A stretch of 64,000 bases of DNA. It comes from Micromonospora carbonacea (GTDB lineage Bacteria > Actinomycetota > Actinomycetes > Mycobacteriales > Micromonosporaceae). This document shows positions 35,888 to 45,930 of the stretch, in pieces. A model generated the notes under the pieces. The model saw only the letters and a list, made by a program, of their open reading frames with translations, made no database searches and was not told where the DNA came from. Location: NCBI RefSeq assembly GCF_014205165.1, contig NZ_JACHMZ010000001.1, forward strand, positions 5,686,501 through 5,750,500, read 5' to 3'. How positions within the stretch are numbered: position 1 is the stretch's first letter; every line of letters starts with the position of its first letter. Made by a program: the position numbers and the translations under genes.

Positions 35888-37096
35888 TCACCACGTCACC
35901 GGAAGGGACACGAGGCTGCGTACCATCATTCCCTTGTTCCAATCAAGTTCGTTTTCCTCGACGGCCAGGCGGAGACCGGGAAGCCGCCTGGCCAAGGCGC
36001 CGATGGCGGCCTGTATTTCCAGTCTGGCCAGTGACGCCCCGATGCAGTAATGGGGCCCGTGCCCGAAGGCGATGTGCGGATTCGGGTCGCGGTCGAGCAC
36101 GACGTCTGCGGCATTCGCGAAGACGTCGTCGTCCTGATTGGCGGACGCCAGCGAGAAGACGACGGCGTCGCCGGCCCGGATGGTCGTCCCGTTGAGTTCC
36201 AGGTCCTCGGTGGCGATGCGGGTGGGGCCGACCGAGGCCCAGAGCGGGGCCACCCGCAGCAGTTCCTCGACTGCCGTGGGGATCAACTCCGGACGGGCAT
36301 GGAGTTGCTCGTACCTGGTCCGGTCGCGCAGCAGGAGGAAGATCTGCGAGGCGATCTGGCTGGCGGTCGTCTCGTGGCCGCCGACGAGCAGGCCGCCGGT
36401 GAGCATGACGAGTTCGTCCTCGGTCAGCCGATCGCCGTCGTCTCGCGCCTCGACCAGGGCGCCGAGGAGGTCGTCGGTGCGGTGTGCACGGCGCTGCGCG
36501 AGGAGGCCGCCGAGGTACTCGACGAAGTCCTCTACCGCGCGGTCGACCTGGTCGGCCGTGTATCGGGTGGAGGACATCAGGGCATCGCTGAAGGCACGGA
36601 ACAGGTGCTGCTCGTCGTACCCGATGCCCATCATCTCGCAGATGATCATCACCGGCAGGGGAAGCGCGAGCTGCTGCACGAGGTCGGCCGGCGGCCCGGT
36701 TTCGACCACGTCGTCGAGAAGCTTGTCGGCGAGCTGGACGACGCGCGGGGCGATGTCCCGTACGCGCTTCGGCGTGAACGCCGTGGCGACGAGCCTGCGC
36801 AGTCGGGCGTGCGCGTCGGGGGGAAGACCCATCAGACCGTCGGGTTCCTGGAGACGGGGGGAGGCGCGCGGCACGTCCCGCCCGGCTCCGGCTGCAATGC
36901 TGAGTCGGGGGTCAGAGAGGGCCTTCTTGGCGTCGGCGTGCCGGGTGACCAGCCAGGCGTCCCCGCCGTAGGGCATGCGGACGCGGGCGACCGGCTCTTT
37001 CGAGCGCAGTTCGCCGTACGTGGGATCGATATTCAGGTCGGTACGGTCACTGAAGGGGTAGAACCTGCAGGACCCGGCCGTTACTGGATGCTCCAT
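35888..37096 (-). CDS. Cytochrome P450, macrolide-tailoring type (CYP107-like)
   Basis: A 402-residue soluble bacterial P450 monooxygenase, probably oxidising the macrolide after cyclisation. Visible motifs: I-helix GGHETTASQ with the usual acid-threonine pair, the ExxR motif EELLR, and the heme loop FGHGPHYCIG with the thiolate Cys near 351. The N-terminal segment (YPFSDRTDL...YGELRSKEPVARV) and the ending MMVRSLVSLPVTW resemble MycG-type macrolide P450s as remembered. In rosamicin pathways two P450s do the C-20 oxidation and the C-12/13 epoxidation; which one this is cannot be told from sequence. The ATG at 37096 (MEHPVTAGSC) is chosen because GGAAGAGAG lies just upstream; the frame is open 38 codons further without a good site. 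It is transcribed toward the PKS genes, 221 bp upstream of them. Confidence 0.9.
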   Translation of the reverse strand: MEHPVTAGSCRFYPFSDRTDLNIDPTYGELRSKEPVARVRMPYGGDAWLVTRHADAKKALSDPRLSIAAGAGRDVPRASPRLQEPDGLMGLPPDAHARLRRLVATAFTPKRVRDIAPRVVQLADKLLDDVVETGPPADLVQQLALPLPVMIICEMMGIGYDEQHLFRAFSDALMSSTRYTADQVDRAVEDFVEYLGGLLAQRRAHRTDDLLGALVEARDDGDRLTEDELVMLTGGLLVGGHETTASQIASQIFLLLRDRTRYEQLHARPELIPTAVEELLRVAPLWASVGPTRIATEDLELNGTTIRAGDAVVFSLASANQDDDVFANAADVVLDRDPNPHIAFGHGPHYCIGASLARLEIQAAIGALARRLPGLRLAVEENELDWNKGMMVRSLVSLPVTW

Positions 37097-37599
37097 GGCA
37101 GCTCTCTTCCAGGCAGGGTGCGGTTCCGCATTGATCAAGGATGCGGTTTTGCATTGATCTTGGCAACGCCCCCTCGAACAGCACGCCCCTTTCGTCGATT
37201 CAGCCAACACCGATCGATGATCATTGTCACGAATCCGTAGAAGACTATGTCAAGTCTCGATATAGAACCGCCCTGATCGTCGACAAAAATGACCGCAATC
37301 AACTGATAAAACGGGTGCTCCGAGCGTTGCAGACAGCACTATGTCAGGTCCGGCCTTGCGGCCATCACGATTCGGACCGAAGATTACGACGCCCCGGAGA
37401 AGTGCAGGGCCCGCCCTGCCCGCCGCCACAGCGCTGACTCGCCGCCCAGCACAACCGTCAATGCCGGCGAGGCGACCGAGCAGGCCGCAGGTGACAGCGC
37501 CAGCCCGGAAGATCCCCTCCCCGACCGGACGCCCTCGCGAACCAAGGTTCTCTTTCCCTTCGGCCCGACGGCCGAGACCACCGAGGAGATGAGCACACC
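37097..37599. promoter_or_regulatory. Divergent intergenic region between the two P450 genes
   Basis: These 503 bases separate two divergently read P450 genes and should hold promoters for both. The segment 37225-37320 is clearly more AT-rich than its surroundings (for example ACAAAAATGACC and AACTGATAAAAC), as expected for promoter DNA. I cannot place -35/-10 pairs confidently. No gene of its own is supported here. The only defined site is GAGGAG at about 37583, the ribosome-binding site of the plus-strand P450. Confidence 0.5.
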
Positions 37600-38832
37600 A
37601 TGACGCAGACCCCGAACGCCCCGGCGGGACCGATCGACCTGCCCAAGGGCGCCGACGCCCAGGGGCTGCTGGACTGGTTCGCGTACATGCGGAAGAACTG
37701 GCCCGTCTCCTGGGACGAGACCCGTCAGGCCTGGCACGTGTTCTCCTACCGGGACTACCAGACCGTGACCACCAACCCGCTGATCTTCTCGTCGGACTTC
37801 ACCTCGGTCTTTCCCGTACCGTCGGAGCTGGCCCTGCTGATGGGCCCCGGCACCATCGGCGGCATCGACCCGCCGCGGCACGCGCCGCTGCGCAAGCTGG
37901 TGAGCCAGGCGTTCACCCCCCGCCGGATCGCCCAGATGGAGCTGCGGATCGGGCAGATCACCGCCGACGTGCTCGACCAGGTACGCGACCAGGACCGGAT
38001 CGACATCGCCAGCGACCTCGCGTACCCGCTGCCGGTGACGGTCATCGCCGAGCTGCTCGGCATTCCCACCAAGGATCACGAGAAGTTCCGCGAGTGGGTG
38101 GACATCATCCTCAGCAACGAAGGGCTGGAGTATCCCAACCTCCCGGACGACTTCACCGAGACGGTGGGCCCCGCCATCGAGGAGTGGTCCGAATTCCTGT
38201 ACGCCCAGATCGCCCACAAGCGCGCCGAACCGAAGGACGACCTGATCAGCGGCCTCTGTGCGGCGGAGGTCGACGGGCGCAAGCTGACCGACGAGGAAGT
38301 CGTCAACATCGTCGCGCTGCTGCTCACCGCCGGGCACATCTCCAGCGCCACGCTGCTCAGCAACCTGTTCCTGGTGCTGGAGGAGCACCCGCAGGCACAG
38401 GCCGCGGTCCGCGCCGACCGCAGCCTCGTGCCGGGCGTGATCGAGGAGACGCTGCGCTACCGGTCCCCGTTCAACTGCATCTTCCGGATCCTGAACGAGG
38501 ACACCGACATCCTCGGCCACCCCATGCGCAAGGGCCAGATGGTGATCGCCTGGATCGCCTCCGCGAACCGCGACACCGAGGTGTTCACGGACCCGGACAC
38601 CTTCGACATCCGACGCGAGTCGAACAAGCACCTGGCGTTCGGCCACGGCATCCACCACTGCCTGGGCGCGTTCCTGGCCAGGCTGGAGGCGAAGGTCTTC
38701 CTCAACCAGACGCTCGACCAGTTCACCGAGTTCCGGATCGACCACGTCGGGGTCGAGTTCTACGACGCCGACCAGCTCACCGCGCGACGCCTCCCCGTCC
38801 AGGTGGTACGCGACGGACGGCACCCGAAGTAA
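37600..38832 (+). CDS. Cytochrome P450 with atypical I-helix
   Basis: A 410-residue P450, the second candidate macrolide oxidase. The heme loop is FGHGIHHCLG with the Cys near 354 and the ExxR motif is EETLR, both normal. The I-helix reads LLLTAGHISSATLL: the usual acidic residue plus threonine (AGxET or AGxDT) is replaced by Ile-Ser-Ser, so proton delivery to heme oxygen must be arranged differently, perhaps through a serine or the substrate, as known for some macrolide P450s. It starts at an ATG with GAGGAG eleven bases upstream. It is followed 106 bp later by the type II thioesterase on the same strand and may be co-transcribed with it. Likely role, by context, is C-20 oxidation or epoxidation; unresolved. 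Confidence 0.9.
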   Translation: MTQTPNAPAGPIDLPKGADAQGLLDWFAYMRKNWPVSWDETRQAWHVFSYRDYQTVTTNPLIFSSDFTSVFPVPSELALLMGPGTIGGIDPPRHAPLRKLVSQAFTPRRIAQMELRIGQITADVLDQVRDQDRIDIASDLAYPLPVTVIAELLGIPTKDHEKFREWVDIILSNEGLEYPNLPDDFTETVGPAIEEWSEFLYAQIAHKRAEPKDDLISGLCAAEVDGRKLTDEEVVNIVALLLTAGHISSATLLSNLFLVLEEHPQAQAAVRADRSLVPGVIEETLRYRSPFNCIFRILNEDTDILGHPMRKGQMVIAWIASANRDTEVFTDPDTFDIRRESNKHLAFGHGIHHCLGAFLARLEAKVFLNQTLDQFTEFRIDHVGVEFYDADQLTARRLPVQVVRDGRHPK

Positions 38833-38938
38833 GACGTCGAGCCGGTGACGGCCGCCGTGCGCGACATCATGGCCGTCTTCGGCGCGGGGGTGGGGACCGA
38901 CACCGGAACGTCGAGCAGACCGAGGAGCGCAGATCACC

Positions 38939-39733
38939 ATGTCCCCGTCCGCCGATCCGTCCGAGCTGTGGCTACGCCGCTACCGGCCCGTCAACGACCC
39001 CGCCGTCCGGCTGTTCTGCTTCCCGCACGCCGGGGGCGCGGCCAGCGCGTACCTGCCGTTCGCCCGCCGGCTCGCCGCCGACGTGGACGTGCTGGCGGTC
39101 CAGTACCCGGGCCGGCAGGACCGCCGCGGCGAACCCTTGATCGAGTCCGTCGACGCCCTGGTGGACGGGCTCCTGCCCGCACTGCTCGCCTGGGCGGACC
39201 GACCGGTGGCCTTCTTCGGTCACAGCATGGGCGCCACGGTGGCCTTCGAGGCCGCCCGCCGGCTCCCACCGGCCGACGCCGATCGGCTCGTGCACCTCTT
39301 CGCCTCCGGCCGCCGTAGCCCGTCCGTCGGGCGGCGGGACCGGTTCTACCGGTTTGACGACGAGCTGATCGACGAGATCCGCCGGCTCCAGGGCACCGAT
39401 TCCAGCCTCCTGGACGACAGGGAACTGCTGGACATGCTCCTCCCCGCCATCCGCAACGACTACCGGGCCGCCGCCGCCTACGAATACCGGCCAGGGCCCA
39501 GGCTGCGTTGCCCGGTCACCGTACTCGCCGGGGCCGCCGACACCCACGTCACCACCGACGAGGCCGCGGCGTGGGCCGAGGTGACCGCAGCGGCCACGAT
39601 GGTCCGCACGTTCCCGGGCGGGCACTTCTATCTCAACGATCAGCTCGACGCTGTGTGCGCCGAGGTCACGACCACCCTCGCAGCGGTGTCCACGACCGCC
39701 CTCACGGCGGTGCCGGGTGCCGACCCCGGCTGA
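38939..39733 (+). CDS. Type II (editing) thioesterase
   Basis: A 264-residue alpha/beta hydrolase of the TEII/GrsT family. It removes aberrant or stalled acyl groups from PKS carrier domains and keeps the assembly line moving. The N-terminal family pattern LFCFPHAGG is present. The nucleophile is Ser96 in GHSMG, the catalytic Asp is probably in AGAADTHV near 200, and the His lies in GGHFYL near 230. It has no signal peptide or membrane segment, so it acts in the cytoplasm. The ATG is preceded by GAGGAG. It sits downstream of a P450 in the same direction and converges with the ABC-F gene, whose stop is 44 bp away. Freestanding TEIIs are regular members of macrolide clusters. Confidence 0.93.
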   Translation: MSPSADPSELWLRRYRPVNDPAVRLFCFPHAGGAASAYLPFARRLAADVDVLAVQYPGRQDRRGEPLIESVDALVDGLLPALLAWADRPVAFFGHSMGATVAFEAARRLPPADADRLVHLFASGRRSPSVGRRDRFYRFDDELIDEIRRLQGTDSSLLDDRELLDMLLPAIRNDYRAAAAYEYRPGPRLRCPVTVLAGAADTHVTTDEAAAWAEVTAAATMVRTFPGGHFYLNDQLDAVCAEVTTTLAAVSTTALTAVPGADPG

Positions 39734-39777
39734 GATCCCCACCGTCCCGGGCGCGCCACGGCACCCCGGGCGGCTCG

Positions 39778-41433
<1,656 letters not shown>

Positions 41434-41603
41434 GGGGGCCTCCTGTGTCGGAACTGGCACGTCCGAACGGTCGCGGACTCTCGGGAGGGAATCATCTTAG
41501 GGAGCTCCCCGCACCAATGTCCGATTTCCACCCCAGTCAACCATGTGGTCGGCATACCCACCTGGCTGACCGGCTCGACGCCACCGCCCGCCGACCTGGG
41601 TCA

Positions 41604-41985
41604 GTCAGACGCGGGGAAGTCCACCTACCCGGTCCGTCTGCTCTGCCGGCTCCTCGGCGTCGGCCACAGCGCCTTCTACGACTGGCTGCGACAGGGACGC
41701 CGTCGTGCCCACGAGCGGGAACGCCACGACCGGCAGCGCGTCGAGATCACCCAGCAAGCATGGCCAGAGCACCGCGGTGTCCATGGAGCCCGACGGCTCA
41801 CGGCCGAGCTGCACGAACGCGGGCACCGGTGGAACCGCAAGTCGGTAGCAAGGCCGATGCGGCTGGCCGGTATCGAAGGCGCCCACCGCCGACGGCGCGG
41901 TGAGGGCCGCCGCAAGGCCGCGTCCACCGCGACCGCGCCGGACCTGGTCCAGCGGCAGTTCACCGCGACCGGACCCAACGGCTCC
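41604..41985 (+). pseudogene. IS3-family transposase OrfB, N-terminal remnant
   Basis: This open stretch reads as the N-terminal helix-turn-helix part of an IS3-family OrfB: YPVRLLCRLLGVGHSAFYDW, then HGARRLTAELHERGHRWNRK and ending APDLVQRQFTATGPN. In intact relatives the DDE catalytic core follows that point; here it is replaced by unrelated sequence leading into the tRNA-Lys fragment. No OrfA or start codon is recognisable upstream. It is a fragment left at the outer edge of the island, next to the macrolide cluster's resistance gene. Confidence 0.75.
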
Positions 41986-42026
41986 CGAGCACCCACCGAG
42001 CACCGGACCATCGGCACGGAAACGAG

Positions 42027-42067
42027 AAAGGCCCCGACCCGGGGTGGAACCCCAGGTCAGAGCCTTT
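42027..42067 (-). terminator. Hairpin downstream of the tRNA-Lys 3' fragment
   Basis: Read on the minus strand, AAAGGCTCTGACC pairs with GGGTCGGGGCCTTT around a GGGG/CCCC upper stem, with two or three mismatches. It sits 5 bp beyond the tRNA-Lys CCA end, the place and style of a natural tRNA terminator. The second tRNA fragment at 49617 has a different hairpin beside it, so this one probably marks the original chromosomal side of the tRNA gene. Confidence 0.65.
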
Positions 42068-42071
42068 TCGG

Positions 42072-42116
42072 TGGTGCGCCGCCAGGGACTCGAACCCCGA
42101 ACCCGCGGATCAAGAG
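42072..42116 (-). other. att site: tRNA-Lys(CTT) 3' fragment, copy 1
   Basis: Read on the minus strand, this is the 3' half of a tRNA-Lys gene: anticodon-loop CTCTTGAT, T-arm GGGTTCGAGTCCC and acceptor strand GGCGGCGCACCA. The 5' half (acceptor 5' strand, D-arm) is absent, and the bases before the anticodon cannot close the anticodon stem. It is therefore not a tRNA gene but an integration scar of the kind left when an element uses a tRNA 3' end as attB. It differs from copy 2 at one base. Confidence 0.85.
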
Positions 42117-42452
42117 ATTGACATTGGTCGACTCGCTACTCCTAGGGGTCGCGGGAGTCCATCTGTTCGCGGTCGGGCCCCAGCTTCAGCGGGACGGCGT
42201 CCGGCCCAGTCCATCGCGTGCCGGCCCCGTCCATCGCGCCAGAGCACCCACGGAGCACCCCGTGAGACGCCGCGTGGATGATCAACCGCCAGCCGGCCAT
42301 CGGGTCACGGTCGACCCCGAACCATGGTGACGCAGAACCACTCACATGGACATGGTCCGCTCCGGGTCTCCGATCAGCCGGCGACGCATACTGAACGTCC
42401 TACAACGACGGCCGGTCGAGCCACGCCTCAGTACATGGACGGCACCTAGAGT
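42072..42452. repeat. Left copy of diverged direct repeat containing the tRNA-Lys fragment
   Basis: This direct repeat matches 49617-49987 over its whole length, with mismatches and small indels. Conserved blocks include the 45-bp tRNA part, GAGTCCATCTGTTCGCGGTC, GAGCACCCACGGAG, GCAGAACCACTCACA, GAACGTCCTACAACGAC and, at its end, GGCACCTAGAGT. In the right copy the repeat stops at the start of the DUF429 gene. Here no DUF429 sequence follows; the 205 bases after it, up to the GH2 stop, show nothing recognisable. Confidence 0.8.
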
Positions 42453-42657
42453 CCATGCACCGAGCCGCGATGCCCTGGGCCTGGCTCACGTACGGGTAGC
42501 GAGCGGACCAGGCTGGCGCCTGTCCGGATCGGTAGCCCGTGTCCCACCGCGATCGGATCGTGGCCGACTCGGGCGTACAAACCGCACCCCCGAGTCGGCG
42601 CGACAATCGGCAGTCCGTTACCGGCGGTCGGACTTGCCAACTCGCCTTTGGTGCTGG

Positions 42658-45366
42658 TCAGGCGGGTACGAACTGCCACTGTTGGTTGGTGCCGCCGGTG
42701 GCGGTCCACTGTACGACCTGCGCTCCGTCGCTGGTCGAGGCGCCGTAGACGTCGGCTGCCAGTCCGCTGCCGCGGCTGACGATGGTGTAGTAGCCGTCGC
42801 CGGTGGGCCGCAGGTACCACATCTGGTTGGTGCCGCCGTTGGCCGACCACTGCTGTAGTTGCAGGCCCTGGGTGGTGCTGCCGCCGTTGACGTCGAGCAC
42901 CTTTCCGGAGGTGGTGTAGCGCAGGGTGTAGGCGTCCTGTGTGGCGCTGATCGTCCAGGTGGGGGTGCCGCTCTGCTGGATCGTCTTGGCGCCGTCGGCG
43001 GTGGAGTTGCCGGCGATGGCGAGGGGCTTTCCGCTGTTGCGGTTGACGATGCGGTAGGTGCCGGGAGTGGGTCCGGTTCCGCTGCCTCCGCTGAGGTTGA
43101 AGTATTCGACCGCGTCGGTGAAGACGGTGCTGCCGGCTTTGGTGGTCGACAGTTGCAGGTACACGCGGCTGCCGGTGGCGGGGGTGGTGAAGGTTACCGG
43201 TTGGGTGACCCGTGAGCCGAGCGGGACGGTCAGGGTCGTGTTGCCGGACGCGACGACCGCGCCGGTCGGGCTGTCGAGCCGTGCGGTCCAGGTGAAGCCC
43301 ACCGAGGTGTCGACGAAGTCGTCGTTGAACACGGTGATGGTGCGGGTCACCGTGGCGTTGCGGGCGTAGCTGGGCACCGCCTGCGGCAGCGGGAAGGTGC
43401 CGTTCGAGTCCGAGTTGCCGGAGGCGGACCAGTAGGGGAGGTCGACCGCGGCCACCGGGTTGAACGCCGCCTGCACGCGCTGGATCTGCGGGTTGCCCCA
43501 CGGGTCGGGCAGGTTGTCCACGCCGTAGATGGGGTGACCACCCTCCTCCGGGGTGAAGTCGGTGGTCCGCACGCCGGGCACGACGCTGGCCCAGGCGGAC
43601 AGCAGCGTGTACGGGCGCAGGTCGGTGGCGCCCTTGCCGCGCTTGGCCAGGGTTGCCGTGGCGAACCACTCGAAGCCCTGCTTGTTGTTGCATGCCGGCC
43701 AGATGTACTCGCCCTCGCCGTCGGGCCGCCCATTCACGGTGATCAGGCCCTCCCCGTACCTGCCGAAGCCGTCGACGTAGTGCGGGATCACCGCGAAGTT
43801 GGCGTACGTCATCCCGGGATACAGGCTGACATTCCCGCCGACGCCCACCTCGACAATGATCGGCCGGGTGCCGTCGGCGCCGTTCATCGCCGCGTACAGC
43901 TCCTTCTCGAACTGTTCGGAATCCTGGCCGCTCTGGTTCGGCTCGTTGTTCTGACTCCAGCGGATGATCGCGGGGTGGTTGCGGTCGCGCAGGACCAGCG
44001 CACGGGCGTGGTTGACCATGTTGTCGTGCCCGACGGATTCCTTCCACTCCTGCGAGGATTGGGAGCCGCGAATCGCGACCTCGTCGATGATCATCAAGCC
44101 CATCTCGTCGGCGACATCCAACATGTACGGGCTCCCGGGCTCCTGGTGGATGCGCACCACGTTGTAGTTCAGCCGCTGGTAGTTGTCCACCGCCTGCGGC
44201 CAGCCGCCGTTGCCGGACGACGGGGGCAGGAAGCCGGGCAGGGTGTGGTACGCGTCGCCCTTGCCGCCGTTGTTGATCCGGTCATAGTCGGCACCCTGGA
44301 GGTTGTCGCCGCGGAAGTTCACGCGCACGCCGTTGAGGTAGTAGTAGTCACCGTTCTGGGTGGCCTCCCGGAACCCGAACCGGTACTCGGCGTCGCTCGT
44401 CCGGCCGTCGTCGGTGACGGCATGCACCGTCAGCCCGTGCAGCTGCGCCCGGTACCCCGACCGGTACGGCACGTTGGGCCACCAGTACGAGGTGCTGTCG
44501 AGGTTCCACGCGACCGGCCCGACGGTCACGGTCACGGTCGAGCGGGCCGCCACGGTGACCGTACGGCTGGGCAGTTCCGGGTAGCTGAAAGCCGTTCCGT
44601 TCTTGGACGACAGCGACCCGGTCAACGTCACCGACCGGGGACTGCCCGACGTGTTCCGCACCGTCAGGTCGTAGGTCAGCGTCTTGTTCGCCACCGACGT
44701 ACGCACGAATGTGTCGCTGACGTACACCGCCGGGTACACCCGCAGGAACGCGGACCCGAAGATCCCCTGCGGTACCGCCTCGGACCACGTGGCGGCGTCG
44801 GGCACCAGGTACCGGCCGTTGGATGCCTTCAACGCGCCGCGGCCCTTCACGTTCACCGTGATCGTGTGGGTGGTGCCGGGCGCCGCGTAGGCGCTGATGT
44901 CGAAGTTCGACGGGGTGAACGCCGTCGTCTGGGTGGCGACCACCCGGCCGTCGACCGACAGTGTCGCCTGGTGGTTGACGGCGCCGAACTCGATCCAGGT
45001 CGACTGCGGCTGCCCCGAGTCCGGCACGGTGATGCTGCGCGAGTACACCGCCTCGTTCACGGTGGTGAAGCCCTGTTTGTACCAGCCGCCACCAGGCACC
45101 GCGATCGTGGTCGCCGCCCGGCCCGCGGGCGTGAAACCCCAGGTCCCGCTCAGGTCGACCGAGGCGATCGCGGCGTTCCCGGCGGCCACACCGGCAACAC
45201 CGGCGGCGGCCACAGCCCCCGTCGCGCCCGGCGCGGCCAGGGCCGACCGGGGGTTCGCCAGGGGCAGGCCGCCCAGCGTCAGGGTCAGGCCGAGCGCCAC
45301 GGTCGCGGCAAGCCCTCTGGCCGACGCCGACAATCGGCCACCCCAGCGGGCGTTCGTACGATGCAC
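42658..45366 (-). CDS. Secreted glycoside hydrolase family 2 enzyme with C-terminal ricin-B lectin module
   Basis: A 902-residue extracellular polysaccharide-degrading enzyme. Residues 1-45 are a Sec signal peptide (Arg-rich start, Ala/Leu core, ending near ALAAPG). The GH2 sugar-binding jelly roll (about 60-220), immunoglobulin-like domain (230-340) and TIM barrel (350-620) follow. The acid/base Glu is probably in SQNNEP near 474 and the nucleophile in GEGEYIW near 555. After a second beta domain, residues about 760-902 form a ricin-B/CBM13 trefoil with repeated QxW (QMW, QQW). Substrate is not clear; GH2 includes galactosidases, mannosidases and glucuronidases. The GTG at 45366 has a perfect AGGAGG five bases upstream. 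It is divergent from the LacI regulator, which probably represses it. Confidence 0.9.
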   Translation of the reverse strand: MHRTNARWGGRLSASARGLAATVALGLTLTLGGLPLANPRSALAAPGATGAVAAAGVAGVAAGNAAIASVDLSGTWGFTPAGRAATTIAVPGGGWYKQGFTTVNEAVYSRSITVPDSGQPQSTWIEFGAVNHQATLSVDGRVVATQTTAFTPSNFDISAYAAPGTTHTITVNVKGRGALKASNGRYLVPDAATWSEAVPQGIFGSAFLRVYPAVYVSDTFVRTSVANKTLTYDLTVRNTSGSPRSVTLTGSLSSKNGTAFSYPELPSRTVTVAARSTVTVTVGPVAWNLDSTSYWWPNVPYRSGYRAQLHGLTVHAVTDDGRTSDAEYRFGFREATQNGDYYYLNGVRVNFRGDNLQGADYDRINNGGKGDAYHTLPGFLPPSSGNGGWPQAVDNYQRLNYNVVRIHQEPGSPYMLDVADEMGLMIIDEVAIRGSQSSQEWKESVGHDNMVNHARALVLRDRNHPAIIRWSQNNEPNQSGQDSEQFEKELYAAMNGADGTRPIIVEVGVGGNVSLYPGMTYANFAVIPHYVDGFGRYGEGLITVNGRPDGEGEYIWPACNNKQGFEWFATATLAKRGKGATDLRPYTLLSAWASVVPGVRTTDFTPEEGGHPIYGVDNLPDPWGNPQIQRVQAAFNPVAAVDLPYWSASGNSDSNGTFPLPQAVPSYARNATVTRTITVFNDDFVDTSVGFTWTARLDSPTGAVVASGNTTLTVPLGSRVTQPVTFTTPATGSRVYLQLSTTKAGSTVFTDAVEYFNLSGGSGTGPTPGTYRIVNRNSGKPLAIAGNSTADGAKTIQQSGTPTWTISATQDAYTLRYTTSGKVLDVNGGSTTQGLQLQQWSANGGTNQMWYLRPTGDGYYTIVSRGSGLAADVYGASTSDGAQVVQWTATGGTNQQWQFVPA

Positions 45367-45434
45367 GGCAACCTCCTGTGACTCGTCCGCCAGCTCCGCA
45401 ACACCGGTTCAGGGCGCAGCCTCAAGGCCGAAAC

Positions 45435-45448
45435 TCGAACCGATTCGA
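45435..45448. promoter_or_regulatory. Candidate LacI-family operator, site 1
   Basis: TCGAACCGATTCGA is a near-perfect 14-base palindrome centred on CG, the typical form of LacI-family operators. It lies about 70 bases upstream of the GH2 start codon, where a bound repressor would block transcription. It shares the core CGAAYCGATTCG with site 2. Confidence 0.5.
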
Positions 45449-45497
45449 CGAACCTGCCGGCGTCGCCGACCACCCCGAAAGGGTGGCTACGGCCCGG

Positions 45498-45513
45498 ATA
45501 CATAAATATGTAT
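45498..45513. promoter_or_regulatory. AT-rich perfect inverted repeat
   Basis: ATACATA-AA-TATGTAT is a perfect 7-base inverted repeat with a 2-base spacer, conspicuous in this GC-rich region. It could be part of a promoter or a binding site for a different regulator. It does not resemble the CG-centred sites on either side of it. Confidence 0.4.
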
Positions 45514-45681
45514 TAATGGGCCTATCGCGCGTGAAGTCAAGGTTTCAAGACGGTTACTTCCTGCTCCTGACGCCTCGCAGGCTTCAAGCGGCCGCCGATG
45601 AGTACGACCCTTCCGAAGTGCCAGAGCATCGCGCTCAGGCATTCCGTGTCGCCGGCTCACCGACGCGGCGCCGACCGATCA

Positions 45682-45695
45682 GCGAATCGATTCGC
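45682..45695. promoter_or_regulatory. Candidate LacI-family operator, site 2
   Basis: GCGAATCGATTCGC is a perfect 14-base palindrome centred on CG, sharing the core CGAAYCGATTCG with site 1, 247 bases away. It lies about 240 bases upstream of the regulator's start, so the protein may control its own gene and could loop the DNA between the two sites. Confidence 0.55.
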
Positions 45696-45930
45696 CCCTG
45701 CGGGGCCCGGCCGCGCGACACGTCGAAGGCGTGGACAGCACTACCGTCCTCGGCGAAGTCGGCGGGCGGCCTGGCCCGGCCCGTTCGGTTCGAAACTGGG
45801 GTTAGGGTGTTGGCAAGGAACGTGCTTCGCCAGCAGCACAGGCGGGTTACGGGATCTTGATGGCGAGTGTCTGACTGCGCAGACATGACAGCGCAATCAT
45901 ACATAACCATGGCCGGCGATGGGAGGTGCC

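Larger units (their letters stand above)
45367..45930. promoter_or_regulatory. Divergent control region between GH2 gene and LacI-family regulator
   Basis: These 564 bases lie between two divergently transcribed genes and hold no supported coding sequence. They contain two similar operator-like palindromes with a central CG (45435-45448 and 45682-45695), an AT-rich perfect inverted repeat (45498-45513) in otherwise GC-rich DNA, and an AT-rich patch near 45895-45910 just ahead of the regulator. Ribosome-binding sites AGGAGG (GH2) and GGGAGG (regulator) mark the two ends. Confidence 0.6.

Noticed and set aside
41434..41460. GTG at 41460 as the ABC-F start
   Set aside because: No Shine-Dalgarno lies near it, whereas TTG 41433 has AGGAGG at five bases. 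The longer form remains possible.
42072..42116. Functional tRNA-Lys gene (also at 49617)
   Set aside because: Only the 3' half is present; D-arm and 5' acceptor strand are missing and the anticodon stem cannot form.
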